Below, piece by piece: positions 25,193 through 35,641 of a DNA stretch of 64,000 nucleotides. The position numbers and the translations under genes are program-made. Positions within the stretch are counted from its first letter, which is position 1, and every line of letters starts with the position of its first letter. The notes under the pieces are model-generated. The model made no database searches. It saw only the letters and a list, made by a program, of their open reading frames with translations, and was not told where the DNA came from. The stretch spans positions 138,857 to 202,856 of the forward strand of contig JAHBMJ010000553.1 in the NCBI GenBank assembly GCA_018398765.1, written 5' to 3'. This DNA comes from Chromera velia (lineage: Eukaryota; Sar; Chromeraceae).

Positions 25193-26099
25193 CTGCAGAC
25201 AGACAAAGTCATAGAAAGCAAACGTGGGACGACGCGAGCATGGAAGGGAACTTTCACAGTCAAGAAGCAAAGTGTCTCTCCTTCTTTCAGTCGTTGACTT
25301 TTCCCACTCAATAGCCCCAAAGCTATTCTAGTTTTGTTTATGTTTTTTTGTCCCCTTGCTTCCTTCTCCTCCATTTTCTTCTTTTCATCGTAATTTCCAG
25401 TATCTTCTTCTCCACCTGTCTTTCATGAATGCATGTGGAGCATACAGGGAGAGGGGCAACAAATGACGGTCTACCTAAGAAGCTTCTACAGTCAAGTGAA
25501 TGAAGGTGGTGACATTGAATTTGTCCAAACATCCATCGGGACAGGCAGACACTCAGCGTCTCGCGCAGTCGTCAGAACGGAATCATAGCTTCAGCCAGAC
25601 TTCCAGAAGAGATCGAACCAGCTTGAGGGAAGTTCTTTCTTTTGAAGGACTGACGTCTCTGTCTATCCTACGTCGGATCCCCCGCCAGTGGTCCTTGTCC
25701 TGCAGGAAGTATGGACAGCAAACACATCGACAGGCCTACAGCAGTCCAAAGTATTCAGCAGTGCGTGTCGATGATAGAAAATGCACGCCAGGCCCTGAAA
25801 CTGTCGCAGGAGAGAACATGAGAGAACACAAAACGGCACGCACACATGCACACACACGGAGAGGGAGAGGGAGAGAGAGAGAGAGAGAGAAATAGAGAGA
25901 GACTCCACGGGCTTGCAAAGAGGTAACTGTAAGACGTCGATTCATAGACGGATCCAGGCACACATCACGAGGCATGCCCGTTCTTCGATCAAAAGCAAAC
26001 ATGTTGACTGACTGTCACAGAGGCGGATTGAAAAGGAGACGGAGAGACTAAAAAACGGGATGCAAAAAATACTAAGAACAAAGGAAATCAGGCTGCAGA

Positions 26100-26312
26100 A
26101 ATAGCACCGACCTCTGTGAAAGCTTCCACCTCATCTACTGAGGAGAGAGGGCCATATTCCTCTTCCTCCTTCTCCAGGCACTCTTGGTACTTCAAAACAG
26201 CGTGGTCGCTGTCGACAACATATTCGTTGACGCTGCCGTTTTCTCTGTGCTCGTCCAACGATTCCCACCTTTCTGTGATGAACTGGTCCACCGTCGTAGT
26301 TTCGTCACCCAT
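26100..26312 (-). CDS. Acidic exon of unrecognised minus-strand gene
   Basis: A minus-strand frame starts at an ATG (26310-26312), next to the acceptor-like CTGCAG, and encodes an acidic, non-repetitive peptide (MGDETTTVDQFITERWESLD, later YQECLEKEEEEYGPLSSVDE). It could be a first exon or an internal one. A hydrophobic minus-strand segment lies upstream (26381-26614, with RICLFGVLLTAV), so the protein may be membrane-anchored if they join. No family was recognised. Confidence 0.4.
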
Positions 26313-26679
26313 TCTGCAGCATTCAGATGCACAGAAGAGAAAAAGGATTCAAGACGAATCGAAGGAAATTCGCTTTTTTGTCACTGCATGAGGTCCTTCC
26401 TGCACGTACATGCAACGACCGATTCGATCAGAGAGGAGGTAAAACAAATCCAGACGATCCGCAATATTATGACTTCTCTAGGCTCCGCGTCTTCACTTTT
26501 CTTGAATTGCAGGCCTTCCTCTAAATTGACTTTCACCGAAAGACAGATAGACAAGCCGGGTGTCAGGGACACAGCAGTCAGCAAAACGCCGAAGAGACAA
26601 ATCCGCATGTGCACGAACGATCACGAACAGTCAACAACCCAGGAAGGATTGAGAGGGAGGGGGCCCCGAGGCATGCAGA

Positions 26680-27520
26680 GTGATAGGTCGAACGTCAACT
26701 GTAAGGAAGAATCACCGAATCACCGACTATCCTCTTCCTCATTGCGGCTGACTGATTTCCTCTCCGACCGACGTACCCGTTCCATGGTCAACAGTCTGCA
26801 TGGGAAGCAAACCCAGGAGGCTGCTAGGCAGCTGACGTGGTTCAGGACCTCTTGCAATTCCAGCAGTGTGCAGGTGGCTGGATTTGCGTCTCCGCTTTCA
26901 GGTCTGTACTGGAGAACGGCAAGTGCCAGCCTGTCTGCACAGACCCCTTTATTCCTCGAGTAGCCCACAGGCCTGACAGCACCACTTCAGATCTTTCCCT
27001 GTCTGCAAGTTCGGGGAGGAAAGGAGGAATACATCAAGACAGAGAGGAAAGAACAAGGAGTTAGAGGGAATAAGAGAAAAAGGAAGTTCTGAAAAATATC
27101 AGAATTGAAGGCAAGGAAGGGGGGAAAAGACTTGCTCAACAAGTCAAACGACGCATCTAGCTGTCCGTGTTGTCGGTCTTCCTCTGAGACCCTCGCAGGA
27201 CTACTCAATGTGTCACGCCAAGACAGACGCCCTCTCCCTGGCGAGCAGTCCTTCCGGCTGTAAGTCAAATTTTTATCGAAAGAGAAAGCGTGCGTCACGA
27301 CAAACACCAGTGGACTCCCTGTTTGTGTCTCTGCGAACCATGCCCCGTTGCCCTCTGTCCTTCGTGGACAAAACAAGAAGAAGTGCAATCGAAGGAAGAA
27401 AGAATTCGAAAAACGAGGCCGGACTCTTAGGAGCAACTTACGGACACGAGTCTTGTACTTTGCCTTCAGGTCCTCAAATGATGCAGTCGTGGGCGTAGGA
27501 GGCTGCAGTGAAGATTGTTC
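26680..27520 (-). CDS. Short minus-strand exon candidates, unrecognised
   Basis: Candidates with splice-like borders include one at about 26920-26834 (reads DRLALAVLQYRPESGDANPA after TGCAG) and one at about 27505-27434 (reads PPTPTTASFEDLKAKYKTRV after CTGCAG, before GTAAGT). A Ser/Arg-rich frame with SWRDTLSSPARVSEEDRQ lies near 27220-27130. They are probably parts of the same gene as the neighbours, but joins were not established. Confidence 0.25.
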
Positions 27521-27571
27521 GAATAAACAGGGAGAGACGAGACAGGAATGAGGGCAGGAAAGTACTTTTCG

Positions 27572-27660
27572 ACCCCAGCCTAATTGGTAACCATATCAGC
27601 AAAAGTAGTGCTAAGCTGTTATTCATGGGGGCAAAGACACCCACTGTGACAATGGAGGTA
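27572..27660 (-). CDS. Hydrophobic exon candidate
   Basis: After a CCCCAG acceptor near 27660 the minus strand reads CTSIVTVGVFAPMNNSLALL and continues hydrophobic to a GTTACC near 27590. It would give one transmembrane helix. This supports a membrane protein for the 23.5-28.9 kb minus-strand gene, but linkage is inferred. Confidence 0.25.
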
Positions 27661-27784
27661 CACTGGGGAACGGCAATGCAAGAAGCCAATCAGTGCAGAC
27701 TCAGAGAGCCCGCAACTAAGGAACAGAGCCTCTAGGAGACAAGAAAACCTGGACCGACAAATGACGACTGACTGAAGAGGCAAC

Positions 27785-28213
27785 TGTCCCAGGAGGCACG
27801 CGAAGGTTCACTGTCCGCTCACCGAAGATGAACGCCAATTTGCTTCTAATTTCTTGTGACCCTGGGAAGGCAGGACGAGGGGGAGGAGGTTGAAATGATG
27901 AAGCATCTGCTGCTTGGAACGAACTGGCACTGCTGCTGCTGCTGCTCGAGTTTGTCCCTTGCGTTTCTTTCACTGCCCTCCTTTCCCCCCGCGATCTGAC
28001 ATCCCACGTGCCGGTGGAGCTCCGCACCTCAGGCCGCATATCCCATCTGGAAGGTCTTTTTGTGACAGGTGTGCCTGCCTTTTCTTCTGCTTCCCTCGTC
28101 TTCTTCATGGGTGACCGGGGAACAGGGCTTGAAGTTGCCCCTCCCGCATGCCTTTCTGGGCTGCCAAAGGGTCCTGTGCCGAGGACAAAGGGGAAGGAGG
28201 ACAAGGAGGGCAT
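27785..28213 (-). CDS. Arg/Ser-rich exon of unrecognised minus-strand gene
   Basis: Open from an ATG at 28211-28213, with a stop upstream in the same frame. It encodes a basic, Ser/Pro-rich, probably disordered segment (TPVTKRPSRWDMRPEVRSST, a poly-Ser run, then PPPPRPAFPGSQEIRSKLAF). Codon use and composition differ from the pyrimidine-rich introns around it. It may be a true first exon or follow an upstream exon at about 28520-28485 (GPPILTLVGLFK, bounded by GCAG and GTGAGT). Function unknown. Confidence 0.4.
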
Positions 28214-28476
28214 GGGCCATGGATGGATGGAGGCTCAGATGTGGAAGAAGACAGTACGGGCAGAGCTGCCGTGCTACAGGTAATCAGCAACCGGTGAGGA
28301 AACATATGCCCGTTTGCGGGGCAGAAAACGAAAATTATGGCAAGCACAGCACAAGCGAGCATCGGAACAATGATACGTGCAGACAGCAGAATTTTTGAAT
28401 TTTGAGACCGAAATCAGCAACAGCAGTGGGGTCGGTCACGTGCAGCTGAAGTACGAGAGCCGAGCCGCCAGGAGAA

Positions 28477-28867
28477 CTACTCACCTTGAAGAGCCCCACC
28501 AGCGTCAGAATCGGCGGTCCTGCACGCAAGGAAAAAGGTATGACCATCCATGATTAGTGAGTGACAACCCCCCGTCTCGGTAAACGTGCAAATGTGCGTA
28601 CACAACAGGTGCTGCAAGTCGGCATCCGCGTGTCCGCACTCTTTGGGCGCTTGCTCTTTTACATTCTTCTCTCGACGAGTTTTCGCAGAGTAGGACAGTG
28701 TGGATGTGTCCAGGTCCTGAAGGTTAATTTGAAACGTCAGGAGCGACTCTGCCAAGAAACGAAGGGCTGGTTTGGAAGACGGGCGGGTACTGACCATCCT
28801 TGACGGAACCTCATGCATAACGAAGTCGTTCTCTTTACTCTGGAAGCAGATGAGGAAGTACACCTGT
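28477..28867 (-). CDS. Exon candidates at the 5' side of the unrecognised minus-strand gene
   Basis: A minus-strand frame after CAG at about 28868 reads VYFLICFQSKENDFVMHEVP and reaches GTCAGT, the donor sequence favoured in this window, at 28794. The frame also continues through FQINLQDLDTSTLSYSAKT, so the intron there is optional. No domain was recognised and no start codon could be fixed upstream. Confidence 0.3.
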
Positions 28868-28960
28868 CCATACGAAACTCAGAGAGCAAAGTGGCAGCTT
28901 CGTTTCTCGCTGCGTATTCTCCAACTATATCAACAGTCAAGGGCCCGCATCAAATTTTGA

Positions 28961-29475
28961 AATCTCGGCAGAAATCGCGACAGAGATCGCGCAGAGATCC
29001 ACAGATGCAGTGAAGGTGACAACTACAAGCTTGAAGTAAGCTTGTTCAGATTTTCAGAGAATCAGTCAGAAATGATGAGATATGAATATGGTTTGTGAGA
29101 TGGTCGTTCAGGAGTGATGATCCGACCGCCCGATCAGGAGATCTCAAAAGTAAAAGTTGTTTAATTTGCGCTTGAGTGTTTCATGACCGCGCATGCACGT
29201 GTTGTTCATGCATCCAAACTTGCGTGTTTTAGACAGTGTTTTAGACACATGCACGCATATGGTTTGCGGGCGGCGGCCGCGCGCGGAGGTGCGGGCCAGC
29301 CGCGCGGCGCGCTGGCACCGCTGCAGGCCCGCTATGGGCCTGCCAGCGATATACTCCAAAATACTATTAACTTTATGATCGCGAATCTATATCAACACGA
29401 TGTCACACGTAAAGTTGTTATACGATGTTACACGATTATATACGATATATAACGATTAATAACGATGTATGCTGG
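28961..29475. other. Flank of the chromodomain element, no gene
   Basis: A mix of AT-rich DNA and a GC-rich island at about 29265-29345. The island holds a perfect 8-bp hairpin: GCAGGCCC, loop GCTAT, GGGCCTGC (29323-29343). No coding signal was seen. Confidence 0.4.
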
Positions 29476-30111
29476 ATAGGGGTGTAAAATCTCTTTTGGA
29501 CAGAGGGGGGGGACCCCGTCGGTAGGGCAGACAGGAGCCTGCCCGACGGGGAAGCCCCGTCCTTCACCCCATCCTTCGGACGGGGCCGTAGAGCGCGAAC
29601 AAGGGGGGGGACCCGTCGGATCGAACGGGGGGGGGGGGCCGTGCGGAGTTCGTGCGTGCGATCAAAATTAATTTTTCGAGTCTGTCACTGAATGATTCAC
29701 CTACCCCGCCATGCCCCGCCTTCTGTGAACAGTCGCTTTCTTATATAGTTGTTCTGTTTTCTCTTGCCTTACACTGCTGCTGACTGTGATACCTTTACAC
29801 CGCTCACTGTTACTGATTCTACTGCTTAAGCCCGGACCCCATTGAGATCGCTGATCCGTTGCCAACCATTAATTTTTTCATTGTCTTTCCCTCTGAAGTC
29901 CTTTCAAGATGCTGTGAAGATTCGTACTTTAAAATATCTTTTTCGGGATTCCCTCCAAAGCGGAGTGCAGACCATGCCGCCATGACAAGCAGGCCTGGCC
30001 TGAACATAAAAAGAAGCGGACCGGGCATTCAAATGCCAGCTCGCAGCGGGGGGAAGGGGGAAGGGAGAGGGCTTATGCACACTATGTTCTTGTATGCAGC
30101 GGGAGCGAAAT

Positions 30112-30270
30112 GAAGGTCAACATGGTAAAGGCGCTATTGGAGGTCCGCCACAAGCTCAAAAAGGGCCAGTCGGCTGCAGAGACAGAGAAGACTCTGCAAA
30201 GCCGTCTCGAGAGATACAAGCATCGGAAGCTGCGCGTGGGCGGGCCTAAAACTCTGATCAACACGGACTA
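30112..30270 (+). CDS. Small basic ORF inside the hAT-like element
   Basis: An ATG-initiated frame of about 53 codons, rich in Lys/Arg (MKVNMVKALLEVRHKLKKGQ at the start, VGGPKTLINTD at the end), predicted largely helical. It sits 307 bp before the chromodomain ORF on the same strand. It could be an exon of the same element gene or chance. No family recognised. Confidence 0.3.
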
Positions 30271-30576
30271 GAATGCGAATGCCGTCAAAGTCAGTCAGCG
30301 TGGCCAACTCTTTGTCTCTCCAAGTGTGTTTTTACATGTTTTTGTCTCCTTGCTGTGACAGTCAGTCTACACCGTCCCTCTAACTTTCTGTTCTGTCGTG
30401 AGTAATGTTTTGTGTGGTCACATTTATTGATTTGGAAGTTTGCGTATTTTTCATGAATGCAGATGACTCCATGCAGCCTCTAGATCTATCAATTTGATGA
30501 GAGCGTGACAGTCGTCCAGATCCTTACTATGGGAATGAAGAGTAGGAAGGGGTTCAAGCATCAGCCGTAGTTGTAC

Positions 30577-31005
30577 ATGGCTGTGGTAGAGAGAGCGTTG
30601 ATTTCTTTCCTTAAGCAGGATGGAGAATCGGGTGAGTTCACAGCCATCCACAGTGTCGACTTCTTGACGACAAAAGGGGCCGGAATGGGAGGTTTTGTAG
30701 AGGAGGTCACTGATTTCGCTCGTGACGATGAGCGAAAGCGTTTCATTCTCTCCGCTACAGCACTGCAGCGTTTTGAGGAATTGAAACAGGTTCTCGCGAG
30801 CCCCCCCTCGGAGGAGTACGAAGTGGAAGCAATCCGGGGATGGGAGTGGAGAGGCTCTCCTCGGAGGAGGAAACGGTGGTTTAGAATCAAGTGGAAGGGA
30901 TGGCCCGAGGCAGACAACACCGACGAGCCAGAAGAGAATCTGACTGACTCACCAAGAATTTTGGCCGCCTTTCTGCAGGCGCACAACGACTGCCCTGATA
31001 CATAA
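30577..31005 (+). CDS. Chromodomain protein (142 aa) within the hAT-like element
   Basis: Open from ATG 30577 to TAA 31003-31005 without interruption. Residues 81-134 form a chromodomain: YEVEAIRGWEWRG, then RWFRIKWKGWPEADNTDEPE, then ENLTDSPRILAAFLQA. The expected methyl-lysine cage aromatics are present as Y81, W106 and W109, so it could bind methylated histone tails. The first 80 residues are unassigned. Chromodomains are known at the integrase ends of chromovirus retroelements and in host heterochromatin proteins. No other retroelement part is seen nearby, and the ORF lies inside DNA-transposon ends. Capture of a host chromodomain, or use in chromatin targeting of insertion, is inference. 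Confidence 0.7.
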   Translation: MAVVERALISFLKQDGESGEFTAIHSVDFLTTKGAGMGGFVEEVTDFARDDERKRFILSATALQRFEELKQVLASPPSEEYEVEAIRGWEWRGSPRRRKRWFRIKWKGWPEADNTDEPEENLTDSPRILAAFLQAHNDCPDT

Positions 31006-31407
31006 GGGTACATCGATCACCTAATGTCTATATCAGAAGTGTTTTTGCCTCTGCCATTCTTTGTTTGATGACAAATTAAAAAAAATTAGAAGCTAATTAA
31101 TGATACCTCATGACGGAGTTGAATTCAATTGATGCTGAAGTTAATTTTATTTAAGTTATAAAATGTTACAAGAAGATTTTAGCTAGAATTTCAGAAGTTT
31201 AAGTATGTTTTGAGTTAGAGTTGAGAATAGTTTAGGCTTCATGAAGGTCATTATCTAGGTTGTCTTCATGACCTAGCACTTTTTCTCACTTAGAGCTCTC
31301 CGAACGGGGGGGTCCCTGTTCACAGGGGTCTGATCTTCCTAGAGCTCGAATGGGGGGGACCCCGTCGGATCTGGAGTCCTAAGAGCTCGAACGTACCCCC
31401 CCCCCCC

Positions 31408-31431
31408 NNNNNNNNNNNNNNNNNNNNNNNN
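31408..31431. other. Assembly gap (24 N) in a poly-C tract
   Basis: The N run is bordered by long C homopolymers on both sides, inside the right end of the hAT-like element. Poly-C probably caused the sequencing or assembly failure. Confidence 0.99.
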
Positions 31432-31464
31432 CCCCCCCCCGTTCTTACACCCCTATTATGCTGG

Positions 31465-34400
31465 CTTGCATAAACAATTAAACTGACAGACTAAGTGGAG
31501 TTAAGTGGAGTGTGCCCTGAGTAACAGTGTTTTATAGCTTTCCTGGGGGAGCCTTTCCATATCATGTATGATTTAGATTATAATATTAGGCTCAAACTAT
31601 AGTGAGTCGTGATTAACACTGACTATGCCAACCTATCTAACCGATTTGAAGCTAAATTTAAAGCAATATTAACTTCATCTTCTTTTTTTTTTCATGAGTT
31701 AGATATTTAAAAAAACACATTTCAAACTATAAATTTCATTAGGGATTTTAAGTTCAAAAGTATTCAATAAAAAGAACAGTGTAATAATAAGCTTACGTGT
31801 ACTTGCAGTAGCTATACAGCCACCGATAGTAAAAATTAATTTGAAGGCTGTTAGTGAAACAGCTTATACAAGTAAATCACTATATAGTTAAATCATCATC
31901 TTTCAAAATCACAAGTGTACCAGATTTATTTTTGTTGGCATAAATTTCTTTTATTTTTTTCCGTAAACGAATTGAGAGATGAAATACAACACACCAAAGA
32001 AAGACAAGCGGGCAGGCATGCAGGCGGGCAAGCAAGTCATGCAACCACTGTGCATAAACAGAAACATCACGAGTTACGTATTTTCTTGAGTATTCAAGTT
32101 TTCTTTCTTCTGTCCAACGAAGTGAATAAATAGAATACTGACAGAGACGACAGGTGAATAGGACTGCCGATGCTTCTTTATATTGCCATGGCTTCTCTTT
32201 GTCTATCTGTCTATCTATCTATCTGTCTATCTGTCTGTCTGTCTGTCTGTCTGTGCCTCTCTCTCACACACACACGCACACTCCCCGACCCTTATTACGG
32301 GCACGCGATGCTATGTTCGTCTTCTCGCATTGCTGCTGTTCCTCTTTGGTTCTCTGCTGGGTGGGTCCTTTGACTTAAATTTTTGTTTTTTTCTTTCCTC
32401 GATCCCATGGTTTCGTTCGTTGTCATCCACGTGGGGGCTGCATGGAGTGATGTGACGGTGCATGTGCGTGTGTCTGGGTCACTAAAGTACTCTCTCTGTC
32501 GGTGCGCTTTTCCACTGCCTCTCTGCATGTTGTGCTGCTGTGATTCTCTACCGATTGTTTGCTCATCACAGTTCCTGCACTGACTCTCTCGTCAAAGAGC
32601 GCTTAAAGTTTCCGACTTTTAATTTGACTCCTTGACTGACCGAATGACTGACTGACTGACCGACCAACTTAGTGACGGACTGACGGGAGAACCAACAAGC
32701 AGATAGAGCTCCCTCCAGGAACGAGCGAGAATTTCCTCGTCATTTTTCACCACACCTATCCCCGCCACCCCCTACCTTCCGGCTGTCCAAAAACCACAGA
32801 CAACCCTCCGTTTGTTGGAATCTGTGGTCTCTTTTGCTCTTCGGTTCCACACACACACACACACGCGCGCGCGCGTGCGCGCAGTTTCACGCAGAAAAGA
32901 ATGCTGTGTCATTTTGATACGGAACGCCCCCCAGTCCCCCCAAATCCATTCCCACCCCCTTTTGTTGCGTGTGCCGATCGAATGTAAAATAAAAGACAGG
33001 CCATGAATGAAAAGCGAGTGAGGAAAGACGAGGAGGATAGCGAACAGGGCGGAACAAAAGGTAAATGTCAAAAGAATTGCTGGTAGAACGGTATTCTATA
33101 AAAGATGATAAAAGCGAAAGATAATTAAAGGAAAAATATTGCCAGCTCAACAAAGAGACGAGAGCAGGGGTGAATACATTCAGCACTCGCGATGTCTCCA
33201 CATGTCTGCCTCGCCTCCCTCTGCCTTCTTCTCTTCTCTGTCAGAGTTTGTGTCTGCAAAGCCCCTCTGTTTGAATTTAAGGCAGAAAATACACATCCAA
33301 GGTTTCTTTGAAAAAAAGAAATTGAAGGAAGTCCACGATATCTGGAAAGAAACGAAAGACGAGAAAGAAGGAAGGACGACAGGCGGACAGAACACAGTAA
33401 GAAAGGAACAACGGAAGAAAGACCAGAGAGAGCTTTGAGACTGTCCAACGGTATGCGCTCATGGTCAAGACTCAGCTTTGGTCTTTAACATCGAAGAAGG
33501 GCGCTTCCGATCAATCACTTCACTGGTTGTGTGTTTTTTTTTTCTTTTCGGTGTGTTTTTCTGCATTTCATCGTTCGGAAAGGCTATCGAAACGTTTTTT
33601 TCATCAAAACGTGTAGTGTGTACCAAAAGTCGATTGGGGCATCAAGTCAACCGATTACACAGGTCTGCAGTTCGCTGGTCAGTGTGTCAGACAGAGAGGG
33701 CCCTTTGTGGCCTACAGACTGCAGGAGACCTTGGCCTCACTCAGCGGTCAAGCAGGTCGATCGAGCAATTCGATCACTCGGCCAGAGAGAATCCAAACAC
33801 CAAGCACGTCCCCACTCATGCATGCACTCACGCATCCAACCGGAGAACTCCTCCTCCTCGATCCCCCAGGTCCCCCCCCTCCTTTGTTTGTGCAATCTAT
33901 CTTCTTCAGAGTTCCCTCATGCACTCACTCACTCGCATTCATGAATGAAGTCATGCAATTTGTCACCGTCTCCTTCCTTCCTTCCTTCCTTCCTTCACCC
34001 CATCCTTTCTGCATGAATGCATTTCCGATGCACTTTCCGATGGCTGATCGAGTCACATGCTTGTTTGATGAAAAAACGATCGCGTGCTTCTGCTTCTTTT
34101 CTTCCTTCTTTCTGTTCTCTCTTTCAAAGACTCTCTAAAGTGCCCCCACCACCCTCCCACCCCACAAGCTTTAATTCCAGTTTTATGAAACAACCTCCTA
34201 CCCTCTGTATGCCTCCCCCGCCTCCTTCCGTGCCTTACTATAGTAGAGCAAAGCTCGTCCTCCCCTTCACGGTCTGCATTCAACTTCATGGCTCAAATCG
34301 GTTCGAACGTTTCCCTCACTTCAGTCAGTCAGTCAGTCAGTCAGTCGGTTCATTACCCAGTCGGTCAGTCAGTCAGTCAGTCAGTCAGTCAGTCAGTGAG

Positions 34401-34646
34401 TCGGTTCATTGCCCAGTCGGTCAGTCAGTCAGTCAGTCAGTCAGTCAGTCGGTTCATTGCCCAGTCGCTCAGGCAGTCAGTTTCAGTTTGCCAGTAAGCC
34501 TAGTCAGTCTGTCAGTCTGTGCTGAGGCGTCGACTGAGTTTTCATGTCATTTCATCTCTTTTCTCCAGTCCCTTCACCTCTCGTTCTCATGCGTATAAAA
34601 TTGGGTTTTTCTCGATGGTTTGAATTTTCCCAACAAAAACAAAGAG
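31465..34646. other. Intergenic region, no gene recognised
   Basis: AT-rich to about 32150, then simple sequence: TCTA/TCTG tetranucleotides at 32200-32255, (CA)n(CG)n near 32850-32880 and pyrimidine tracts. Frames across it are low-complexity. The last part is the downstream flank of the coiled-coil gene and holds the (GTCA)n array. Confidence 0.5.
34322..34490. repeat. (CAGT)n array with three embedded GTCGGTTCATTGCCCAGTCG units
   Basis: Runs of CAGT tetranucleotide alternate with a 20-bp core GTCGGTTCATT(A/G)CCCAGTCG that occurs three times (about 34345, 34399 and 34448). It is a higher-order tandem repeat whose frames have no stop in one direction, but it shows no protein features. Confidence 0.85.
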
Positions 34647-35601
34647 TCAATTTCCTCTCACTACCCCTCCTCTCCCCCCTTTGGTTGGCCTCTCTCTCTC
34701 TCCTCGAGAACGCACTCCCTGAGGACTGGATGTCACTTTGTCCTCTCTTCCGTGCCCTCCCCTGTCCTTCTGAGACCTCCCTTTCTCTCTATCTCTCCCC
34801 CCTCCCCTGTCCCCCTTTCTCGGTCTTCGATCCTCTTCCTCCTCTATCCCTTCATCCTCGTCATATTCCACAGCCTCCCCTCCCCCCTCGTGATCACGAA
34901 AAGACTCGTCAGAAGCAGAAGACCCGAAGGAAGAGGAGCGTCCTCGGTTCCCATTCCCCCCGTGTCTTCCCCCTCCACCCCTTGCCCCCCCCTCCTCTTC
35001 TGCTGACATGTCCGAACGAGACATGGGAGATTCTGACCCTGAGGCGGGGGAAACCCTCCCCGACCGACTGGCCCCTCCCCCCACACCACTCCCAGCAACT
35101 GATCTAGGTCTGGACCCAAACTCATCCCCTGAGTAAGTCCCCCCCGCCCGTATTCCTTCCAGGGCCCTCTCCCTCTCTCGCTCTCTTTCCATTCGCACAC
35201 TTTCCGGAGTAGTGCTCAATTTTCCCGGAGACGATGAGTATCTCTTTTTCGTTGCAGCGTTGGAAGAGACGAACTCTTCTTCCTCCGAGTCCTCTCCAAA
35301 GTAATCCTCTGCCGCCCTGCTCCTTCCACCCACCTTCCCTGAGGCTGCAGGCTTGGAGCGCCCTGTGCAGAACCACGAGAAGGGACCAGGGGATTCCTCA
35401 GGGATTGCCTGGAGACGGCGTTCCTCCCTGATCTTTGCCTCAAGCCTTCTTACTTCCTGCATAACAATTCAACGTACAGATTGGTGGATGCAAAGAAATT
35501 AAGAGGGGAGGAGGAAGAGTGCACCCAAAAGGGACGAGCCGATGCAAAGTAATACATAGCCATGCAGGAACATGCACGCACACACGCACACACATACATA
35601 C

Positions 35602-35641
<40 letters not shown>

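Larger units (their letters stand above)
29476..31456 (+). mobile_element. hAT-like DNA element (about 2 kb) carrying a chromodomain ORF
   Basis: Both termini read ATAGGGGTGTAA inward, and the 8-bp direct repeat TATGCTGG flanks the unit (29468-29475 and 31457-31464). This is the signature of a hAT-type insertion. Inside each end are G-rich blocks sharing GGGGGGACCCCGTCGG (about 29506 and 31356), both in direct orientation, like subterminal repeats. The interior holds an intact 142-codon chromodomain ORF and a 53-codon ORF, but no recognisable transposase, so it is non-autonomous or the transposase is unfamiliar. A 24-base assembly gap (31408-31431) lies in the right-end poly-C tract, so the true length is uncertain. 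Confidence 0.75.

Noticed and set aside
24008-25297. Plus-strand Cys-rich repeat protein (GPLFPCGCCCLLCG units)
   Set aside because: It is one of six open frames over the 42-bp repeat. It lacks a convincing start or splice context, and the neighbouring exon candidates are on the minus strand.
30571-31005. Chromodomain ORF as the end of a chromovirus-type retroelement
   Set aside because: No reverse transcriptase, integrase core, protease or long terminal repeats are visible nearby, and the ORF sits within 8-bp-duplicated DNA-transposon ends.
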